Below are positions 1-4,817 of a DNA stretch of 16,768 nt, in pieces. Made by a program: the position numbers and the translations under genes. The notes under the pieces are model-generated. The model was given only the letters and a program-made list of their open reading frames with translations. It did no database searches and was not told where the DNA came from. Source of the DNA: Candidatus Gastranaerophilales bacterium (GTDB lineage Bacteria > Cyanobacteriota > Vampirovibrionia > Gastranaerophilales > Gastranaerophilaceae); assembly GCA_021199975.1 (NCBI GenBank), contig JAJQHF010000155.1:1-16768 (forward strand). Direction: 5' to 3'. Numbering within the stretch: position 1 is the first letter of the stretch; each line of letters opens with the position of its first letter.

Positions 1-2
1 AA

Positions 3-431
3 ATAACAAATGCAGGATTATACAGAAAATTTTCATCTAAAAACTTATTGGAAAAATATTCAATAAAAAATGAAAATGGCTGTTCTATTGCAAGTATGGA
101 TTTAAAAGTTTATAAAGACAGTGTTTATATAATTAATTTAAAGATAAATAATTCACACTGTTTCAATAAACTAATAGAAATTTTACTCCAAACTGCCGTT
201 GAGAAGGCTTTATACAATACAAGCGAAAAAGAAGTTTTTGTAAATCTTGAAGTCGGTAATTTTACGGAAAATAAAATAAAAAAATTATTATTGCAAAAGG
301 AATTTTCTTGTACTGAAAATCAAAGCGATTTAGAGAAAAAAATGTTTGGTGAAACATTTAAAATAAAAATAACAAAAGAATCTTTTTGGACAAAAAAAAT
401 CAAAGAAAATCCAATTCTCATTAATAAATAA
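3..431 (+). CDS. Partial hypothetical protein, 5' end outside the window
   Basis: The reading frame is open from the left edge (codon at 3-5) to a TAA at 429-431, with no stop upstream of the in-frame TTG at 48. The gene therefore almost certainly starts before the window, and the TTG is not needed as a start. The visible 142 residues begin ITNAGLYRKFSS and end in a Lys-rich tail. I do not recognise the family. The order of a hydrophobic strand (VYIINLKI), a helix (KLIEILLQTAVEKAL), a strand (VFVNLEV), another helix and a final strand loosely recalls the C-terminal half of a GNAT acetyltransferase. No acetyl-CoA-binding Q/RxxGxG/A motif is visible, so this is only a guess. It lies 97 bp upstream of the sigma-factor ATG on the same strand. 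Coding status is fairly secure, function is not. Confidence 0.7.
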   Translation: MTNAGLYRKFSSKNLLEKYSIKNENGCSIASMDLKVYKDSVYIINLKINNSHCFNKLIEILLQTAVEKALYNTSEKEVFVNLEVGNFTENKIKKLLLQKEFSCTENQSDLEKKMFGETFKIKITKESFWTKKIKENPILINK

Positions 432-506
432 TCTAAATTTCAAAAACTTCATATAAATATATGATTTTGTATAAGTGCTATATGAATAAAATTAAAGTAG
501 TACAGT

Positions 507-512
507 TATAAT
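507..512 (+). promoter_or_regulatory. Candidate -10 box for the sigma-factor gene
   Basis: A perfect TATAAT lies at 507-512. Transcription would begin near 519, giving a leader of only about 10 nt before the ATG at 529, and that leader still contains the GGA at 519-521. No good -35 hexamer sits 16-18 bp upstream, so this is either a promoter dependent on an activator or a chance match in AT-rich DNA. The TATATGA copies at 458-464 and 479-485 lie where an activator could bind. Confidence 0.3.
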
Positions 513-528
513 CTCTTTGGAAAAATTA

Positions 529-1347
529 ATGAGTAATGATACTGAATACAATTCATATAAAAATATAAAACGTTTGTCTGATGAAGAGTTAGAAAAACTT
601 TGGGCTGCTTATTCACGAGATAAATCAAATAAAAAATTAAGAGATTTAATTATTATTCAATATATTTATTTAACAAAATATGTTATAGGAAGAATTAAAC
701 TAAATATCCCAACTAACTTTGCAATTGAAGATATAGCAAGCTTTGGAGTAGAAGGTTTGATTGATGCCATAGAAAAATATTCACCCGAAAAAGGTGCTCA
801 TTTTGAAACATACGCAATTATGAGAATAAAAGGCTCAATTATAGATAAAGTGCGCTCTCAAGATTGGCTGCCTAGAAGTACAAGAAAAAAAATAAAAGAT
901 ATCAGAACAGTTGCAGAACAGCTTAAACAAAAGCTTGGAAGAACACCGACTACTTCTGAAATAGCAAATTCTCTTGGTATTGAAAAAGAGAAAGTTGTTG
1001 CTTTGTTATCGGAAGATGCTTCAATCAGTTCTTTATATGATAAAAAATATTCGGGTGATGAGGGCATTGAATTAATTGATACGATTGAAGATACAAATTA
1101 TAAAAATCCTTTGGAAAAGCTCGAAGAAAGAGATGTAAAAAATGAACTTCAATCCGCATTACAAAAATTACCGGAACGTGAACGTTTAGTTATGGTTCTT
1201 TACTATCACGAGAATATGACTCTGAAAGAAATAGGCGAAAATATTGATGTTTCGGAATCAAGGGTATGCCAAATACATGCTCAGGCTATTATGAAGCTTA
1301 GAAATATTCTTAATGAAAGCCGCTGCGAATATTTATTAAAAGATTAA
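529..1347 (+). CDS. fliA: RNA polymerase sigma factor, FliA/WhiG (sigma-28) family
   Basis: A 272-aa alternative sigma factor that directs RNA polymerase to its own promoter class, in this family usually late flagellar genes. Region 2 spans about residues 38-110, including IEDIASFGVEGLIDAIEKY and the FETYAIMRIKGSIID segment, which is typical of the FliA/WhiG/SigB-like group. Region 3 spans about 120-165 (GRTPTTSEIANSLGI). Region 4 spans about 210-262, with the helix-turn-helix LKEIGENIDVSESRVCQIH. I chose the ATG at 529 over a TTG at 517 because a GGA lies 7 bp before the ATG, whereas nothing resembling a ribosome site precedes the TTG. The -10 candidate would also place the transcript start at or after the TTG. 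No anti-sigma gene (flgM) is visible beside it. Flagellar export genes occur about 12 kb to the right. Family assignment is firm, but the exact subgroup (FliA versus another group-3 sigma) is less so. Confidence 0.88.
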   Translation: MSNDTEYNSYKNIKRLSDEELEKLWAAYSRDKSNKKLRDLIIIQYIYLTKYVIGRIKLNIPTNFAIEDIASFGVEGLIDAIEKYSPEKGAHFETYAIMRIKGSIIDKVRSQDWLPRSTRKKIKDIRTVAEQLKQKLGRTPTTSEIANSLGIEKEKVVALLSEDASISSLYDKKYSGDEGIELIDTIEDTNYKNPLEKLEERDVKNELQSALQKLPERERLVMVLYYHENMTLKEIGENIDVSESRVCQIHAQAIMKLRNILNESRCEYLLKD

Positions 1348-2367
1348 TTAAATCATATTTTCAATTGTTTTAAAATTAAACTTTAAGCTGTTAATTTTAT
1401 TTTCATCATATATTATTTCTTTATTTATAAACCTGCTGAAAATTGTTTCAGTGATTTCCGAATTTTCTATATCTATATAATCTAAACCAAATTCCTCTGC
1501 CAAAGATTTAACCTTAATATCATAACTTAAGGGAAGAACTTTAACTCCGGCTTTTATTGCGCAAAGGCAGGCATGATAGCGCATACCTATTAATTCCTTC
1601 AAACAGCAAATATTTTGAATTACTTGTTCGTTTGAAGTACTTTCAATTACTTTGACGTTTAATTCAGAATTGATTTTGTTTAAATTATTTTTTAACCTAT
1701 TGCAGATATCTAAATCAAAACTATTTTGCAAAGATAAGATATTTATTTCTTTATCTTTATAAAATTTATTAATGCAAAAAGAAAGATTTTCTAAAAAAGA
1801 ATCACTCATAGTAGGACAATCTCTTAATTGAATTCCTATTTTTTCCGGATTACGGGATTTTTGAATACTAATATTCCAAACAGGGTCACTGCATTTAAAT
1901 GCGGCAACTTCCCATTTTTTCATCAAGTTTAAACTGTTTTCATCTCTTACCGTGACTAAATCTGATTTTTTAAGCAGAAATCTTGTTAAACAGGCAAGAA
2001 CTTTATTATTAACGGGACCTATTCCCTGCGCAAAAATTATGACCTTTTTCCTAAAAATTTTAGCCGCAAAAATTACCAAAAGATAATAAACAAGGCTTTT
2101 TTTACTTGTTATATCCTGAAGCAGACTTCCTCCTCCCGATATTAAACAATCCGAATTATAAAGTTCCTTTAAAATTTCTATTGGATTAAATGTTTGTACG
2201 CTTTTTACATTTCTTTCCAAAGATGTTTTAGCGGGATTAGAAGAAAATACGGTAATCTCTAGCGGATTATCAAACTTTTTAAGATTTTCAACCAATATTT
2301 TAAGAATAATTTCATCGCCGAAATTACCAAATCCATAATAACCTGATATACAAACTTTTTTAGTCAT
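1348..2367 (-). CDS. csaB: Polysaccharide pyruvyl transferase family protein, CsaB-like
   Basis: A 339-aa member of the polysaccharide pyruvyl transferase family. CsaB-type enzymes transfer pyruvate from phosphoenolpyruvate to a ManNAc-type residue of a wall-linked polysaccharide, creating the negatively charged ketal recognised by SLH-domain surface proteins. Visible hallmarks are the N-terminal GYYGFGNFGDEIIL (residues 9-22), SGGGSLLQDITS (77-88), an AQGIGP segment (113-118) and GMRYHACLCAIKAGV (261-275), the counterpart of GMRLHALIFA in CsaB. The length matches the family. There is no signal peptide or membrane segment, as expected for a cytoplasmic enzyme. The start overlaps the end of the upstream kinase-like gene by 8 bp with an AAAGGT upstream, so translation is probably coupled. 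Its stop directly abuts the sigma-factor stop on the other strand. No SLH-domain protein is in the window to confirm the acceptor. Confidence 0.85.
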   Translation of the reverse strand: MTKKVCISGYYGFGNFGDEIILKILVENLKKFDNPLEITVFSSNPAKTSLERNVKSVQTFNPIEILKELYNSDCLISGGGSLLQDITSKKSLVYYLLVIFAAKIFRKKVIIFAQGIGPVNNKVLACLTRFLLKKSDLVTVRDENSLNLMKKWEVAAFKCSDPVWNISIQKSRNPEKIGIQLRDCPTMSDSFLENLSFCINKFYKDKEINILSLQNSFDLDICNRLKNNLNKINSELNVKVIESTSNEQVIQNICCLKELIGMRYHACLCAIKAGVKVLPLSYDIKVKSLAEEFGLDYIDIENSEITETIFSRFINKEIIYDENKINSLKFNFKTIENMI

Positions 2368-3292
2368 TTTGACCTTTAAAAACTTTATAGACTTCTTCTT
2401 TATAGGGTATTGATTTTATTGCACCTATATTTTTGCTTTGAATACCAGCTTCAACTGCTCCTAATGTCACTGCTTTAAATACAGACATGCCCGAAGTTAT
2501 TCCGTGGAGAAATCCGCCGTTAAATGTATCAAAGAAACCTGTATAATCCAAGGAATTTTCATTAATATATCTAATAAGTTCAATCTTTCCGTTATTACCT
2601 GCATAATAACATTTATCCCCGGGGGATTTTATTATTACGGTTGTTACACCTTTATCCCACAGATATTTAATTGTTTTATCTATAGAGTTTGAATCAATAA
2701 CTATTTTTGAATCATACTTTACATTCAAAAAAACAATATCAGAATACTCAATTATTTCATCAAAAGCTTCTTTTGCTTCATCACCCGTCCATATTTTAGA
2801 GGTATAATTCGGATCATAAGCAGTTATTACGTTATTTTCTTTCGCAATTTTAAAGGCTTCTTTGACCGCTTCTCTTGCTGATAAAGAAATCGATTGTGTA
2901 ACCCCCGTAGTATATAATAATGATGAATTTTTAATATAGTCAGCAGAAATATCTTCGACGGAAAGGTTTGTTGCGGCGGTTTTTTTTCTGTAAAAAGAGA
3001 AATCTTTTGCTTCAGATAAAATATATAATCCGTTAATACCCTGAACCGGTTTAACTTGAGAAATATCAAGCCCCTCTTCTTGCCAGCTTTCAAGCAAATA
3101 GTTTTTAAAGCAATCCATGCCTATTCTTGAAATAAAACCTACTTTAGAGCCCATTCTTAACGCTGCTATAGCCGTAGTTAAAGTATCACCGCCATAATAT
3201 TTATCAAGGCTTTTCGCATTTGTTAAATCTTCGTTAGTTGAAAGTTCTATAAGACTTTCCCCGATTGTTATAATATCAAGTTTTTCATTCAT
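2360..3292 (-). CDS. PfkB-family carbohydrate kinase homologue, KDG-kinase-like, altered active site
   Basis: A 310-aa ribokinase/PfkB-fold protein. The closest match by eye is 2-keto-3-deoxygluconate (KDG) kinase, which phosphorylates KDG with ATP. Substrate-side features are YYGGDTLTTAIAALRMG (32-48), the FYRKKTAA segment (100-107) characteristic of KDG kinases, TTGVTQSIS (128-136) and DPNY (160-163). The expected PfkB C-terminal signature DTTGAGDxFxGGF appears as DYTGFFDTFNGGF (249-261). The general base Asp255 is kept, but the anion-hole GAG is GFF. The Mg-associated NxxE motif reads NVKY (190-193), and the usual KxGxxG reads KSPGDKC. It may therefore have another substrate, be weakly active, or be a pseudokinase. 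It lies in a unit with the TPR protein upstream and the CsaB-like gene downstream (8-bp overlap). I see no strong ribosome site before the ATG. Fold assignment is firm, activity is uncertain. Confidence 0.85.
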   Translation of the reverse strand: MNEKLDIITIGESLIELSTNEDLTNAKSLDKYYGGDTLTTAIAALRMGSKVGFISRIGMDCFKNYLLESWQEEGLDISQVKPVQGINGLYILSEAKDFSFYRKKTAATNLSVEDISADYIKNSSLLYTTGVTQSISLSAREAVKEAFKIAKENNVITAYDPNYTSKIWTGDEAKEAFDEIIEYSDIVFLNVKYDSKIVIDSNSIDKTIKYLWDKGVTTVIIKSPGDKCYYAGNNGKIELIRYINENSLDYTGFFDTFNGGFLHGITSGMSVFKAVTLGAVEAGIQSKNIGAIKSIPYKEEVYKVFKGQND

Positions 3293-3354
3293 AATAAATA
3301 CAACTTATTCTGTTTGTACTTTATCAAAAAGAATATAAATAATCAAATTCCGGA

Positions 3355-4095
3355 TTATATAACCTTTAAATTATGCTTTTTTGATGAAATATTATTTGTA
3401 AGCTCGTTAATTCTTTTTAAAACTTCTCTGTTATTAATTATATTTTGTGAGAAGTTAAGATATTTTCCGTAAAATCTTCTTGCACCTTTTAAATTGCCTA
3501 ATTTTTCATAACATATCCCTATGGCTAAAAATGCTCTGTAATAATCAGGTTTTAATTTTATAACTTTCTTAAATATCTTGGCACTGTTTAAATAATCCTC
3601 TAAGTGCATATAAAGAGTGCCTTTTTGAATGTAAGCTCTTAAATAATCAGGATTTGTTTCAATGATTTTTTGATAAATCATTAATGCCATTTCTTCTTCT
3701 TCTATAATTTCATGAACAAGCGCAAGCTGCATTTGAACATTTATATTTTCAGGAGCTAATTTTATAGAGGAGGTTAAATATTTTATTACATCTTCAAAAT
3801 TTCCGCATATTAAATTACACATTGCAAGTTCTTTTTTTATCAAGAGGTCATAGGGGTTAAGCTGCTCTGCTTTTTTTAAATTAATAACTGCTTTAGTGTA
3901 ATTTCTTAGATTTTTATAACATAAAGCTAATCCGAAATAAGAAGCTGTATTATTCCTGTTTAACAGAATAGACCTGAGATAATTATCAACGGATTCTTTA
4001 AATTGATTATTTAATCTGTACTCCTCCGCCTGAATAAAATACTTTTCAGCTAAAGAATTTCCGTTATTTTTAATACTTTCAGAAGCTGCGCTCAC
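3355..4095 (-). CDS. Tetratricopeptide repeat (TPR) protein
   Basis: A 246-aa protein made almost entirely of about six 34-residue TPR units (roughly 16-47, 50-81, 84-115, 118-149, 152-183, 186-219). Typical positions are visible, such as ASYFGLALCYKNLRNYTKAV and the repeated LNPYD, APENI, TNPDY and KPDYY turns. TPR arrays form a superhelical scaffold for protein binding. There is no signal peptide and no catalytic domain, so a cytoplasmic adaptor role is inferred and the partner is unknown. The start is a GTG at 4095, supported by AAGGGGAT a few bases upstream. An out-of-frame ATG overlaps it. A 62-bp gap separates it from the kinase-like gene downstream, and it heads the TPR-kinase-CsaB unit behind a plausible promoter at 4183-4212. 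Confidence 0.85.
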   Translation of the reverse strand: MSAASESIKNNGNSLAEKYFIQAEEYRLNNQFKESVDNYLRSILLNRNNTASYFGLALCYKNLRNYTKAVINLKKAEQLNPYDLLIKKELAMCNLICGNFEDVIKYLTSSIKLAPENINVQMQLALVHEIIEEEEMALMIYQKIIETNPDYLRAYIQKGTLYMHLEDYLNSAKIFKKVIKLKPDYYRAFLAIGICYEKLGNLKGARRFYGKYLNFSQNIINNREVLKRINELTNNISSKKHNLKVI

Positions 4096-4182
4096 ATAAA
4101 TCCCCTTATATTATGTTTATTTTAGGAGATTTAACATGAAGTGTATATAGTCTTGAGATTTAAATTTATTAATCAAAAGTTT

Positions 4183-4212
4183 AGTATACTCAGGGATAAT
4201 TTATTTAATCAA
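4183..4212 (-). promoter_or_regulatory. Candidate promoter for the TPR-kinase-csaB unit
   Basis: On the minus strand, TTGATT (4212-4207) and TATACT (4188-4183) are separated by 18 bp. They match the consensus TTGACA and TATAAT at four and five of six positions. The transcript would start near 4176, with a leader of about 80 nt before the GTG at 4095. The -10 sits in an 8-bp palindrome, AGTATACT. The call comes from sequence match only. Confidence 0.4.
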
Positions 4213-4310
4213 TTTTTTTGTAAAAAATGTTTTACGTTAACTTTTGTAAATAAAAACTTTTAAATAACAATAATTTTTTATTACAGGTTTTTATCGAAAC
4301 GGAAAAAGTG

Positions 4311-4339
4311 TTCACTAAATTGTTTGTATGTTGTAAAAT
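4311..4339 (+). promoter_or_regulatory. Candidate promoter for the 78-aa gene
   Basis: TTCACT (4311-4316) and TAAAAT (4334-4339) are exactly 17 bp apart, matching the housekeeping consensus at four and five of six positions. Transcription would begin near 4346, just before the AAGGAA ribosome site at 4350-4355 and the ATG at 4362. The -10 and the spacer lie within the inverted repeat at 4321-4346. Confidence 0.4.
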
Positions 4340-4346
4340 ACAAACA
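4321..4346. repeat. 9-bp perfect inverted repeat overlapping the promoter of the 78-aa gene
   Basis: TGTTTGTAT (4321-4329) and its exact reverse complement ATACAAACA (4338-4346) flank an 8-bp centre. The arm-to-arm spacing and the position across the -10 box suit an operator bound by a dimeric repressor. If transcription begins upstream instead, the same sequence could form a 9-bp leader hairpin ending just before the ribosome site. One arm (TGTTTGTA) recurs at 3311-3318 before the kinase-like gene and also inside csaB at 2191-2198, so single half-sites mean little. Confidence 0.5.
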
Positions 4347-4361
4347 GGTAAGGAAAAACAA

Positions 4362-4598
4362 ATGAAAATATCACCTATCAGTTTTGGAGTAAATTCGACA
4401 GAAAAAATAAGTTCTGCTTCAAAAGATTATATTCCTACAACAGTAAGACACAATTCTCTTTCTGATATGGATTTTAATATAATAGCAGATACAATCAGAT
4501 GTCAAAATCTTAAAAATCAAATGAATGTCAGATTATCCAATTTAAAACGAAGCCTTATGAACAGCTGCATGGCTCAAGATTTGTACAATTCTAAATAA
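4362..4598 (+). CDS. Small hypothetical protein with N-terminal ISFG motif
   Basis: A 78-aa protein of unknown function beginning MKISPISFGVNS. I chose the ATG at 4362 over an in-frame GTG at 4308. A good AAGGAA lies 6 bp upstream of the ATG, and the GTG start would place 18 extra residues across the promoter and palindrome. The first 30 or so residues are Ser/Thr-rich and look unstructured. About residues 35-75 look helical with regular hydrophobic and basic positions, plus two Cys. There is no signal peptide, membrane segment or known domain. From memory, short N-terminal stretches of the form xxISFG/K recur in many uncharacterised proteins of Gastranaerophilales, which would make it lineage-specific. 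I could not check this. The gene stands alone between its own promoter-like sequence and a large hairpin starting 10 nt after its stop. Confidence 0.65.
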   Translation: MKISPISFGVNSTEKISSASKDYIPTTVRHNSLSDMDFNIIADTIRCQNLKNQMNVRLSNLKRSLMNSCMAQDLYNSK

Positions 4599-4607
4599 AT
4601 CTGAATT

Positions 4608-4714
4608 TATTATATTAAAATTAAAAGAACCGTAAGTAAACAAAATTTGCGTTGATATGATTTACTCAACTTAAATTTTATTCATTTACGGCTCTTAATT
4701 TATATAATATTTTT
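4608..4714 (+). terminator. 102-nt imperfect hairpin followed by a T-run; terminator-like or structured RNA
   Basis: The core arms 4625-4655 and 4666-4696 are both 31 nt with a 10-nt loop. As RNA, 25 positions form Watson-Crick pairs, two form G-U pairs, four mismatch, and there are no bulges. The stem extends outward through AAATT/AATTT (4618-4622 with 4697-4701) and TATTATAT/ATATAATA (4608-4615 with 4702-4709), with two 2-nt bulges on the 5' side. Five T residues follow at 4710-4714. It begins 10 nt after the 78-aa stop and could end that transcript before topA, although it is much longer and more AT-rich than an ordinary intrinsic terminator. Confidence 0.5.
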
Positions 4715-4817
4715 AGGCTTGAATATAAATTATTTAATGGTAATATTAACAAAGTTAGAATGGAAATAAGTTATCTTACCATATCAAGAGAGAAGTATAT
4801 CAACATAATTAAAGTGT
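4715..4817 (+). promoter_or_regulatory. Upstream region of topA-aroE, no confident promoter
   Basis: About 100 bp lie between the hairpin and the topA ATG. The best promoter-like match is TTGAAT (4719-4724), 16 bp, then TAATAT (4741-4746), four of six at each box. There is no convincing ribosome site immediately before the ATG. A weak inverted repeat (GGTAA at 4739-4743 with TTACC at 4776-4780) is also present. Confidence 0.2.

Noticed and set aside
517..528. TTG at 517 as start of the sigma factor
   Set aside because: No ribosome site precedes it, whereas GGA lies 7 bp before the in-frame ATG at 529. The candidate transcript start would also fall at or after it.
3311..3318. TGTTTGTA half-site upstream of the kinase-like gene
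   Set aside because: It matches one arm of the 4321-4346 palindrome, but the same octamer occurs inside csaB coding sequence, so it is not specific.
4308..4361. GTG at 4308 as start of the small protein
   Set aside because: It would translate through the promoter-like sequence and palindrome and bury the MKISPISFG start. AAGGAA is well placed for the ATG at 4362.
4739..4780. GGTAA...TTACC inverted repeat before topA
   Set aside because: The arms are only five perfect bases with a 32-nt centre; the extended match is 8 of 10. Too weak to call an operator.
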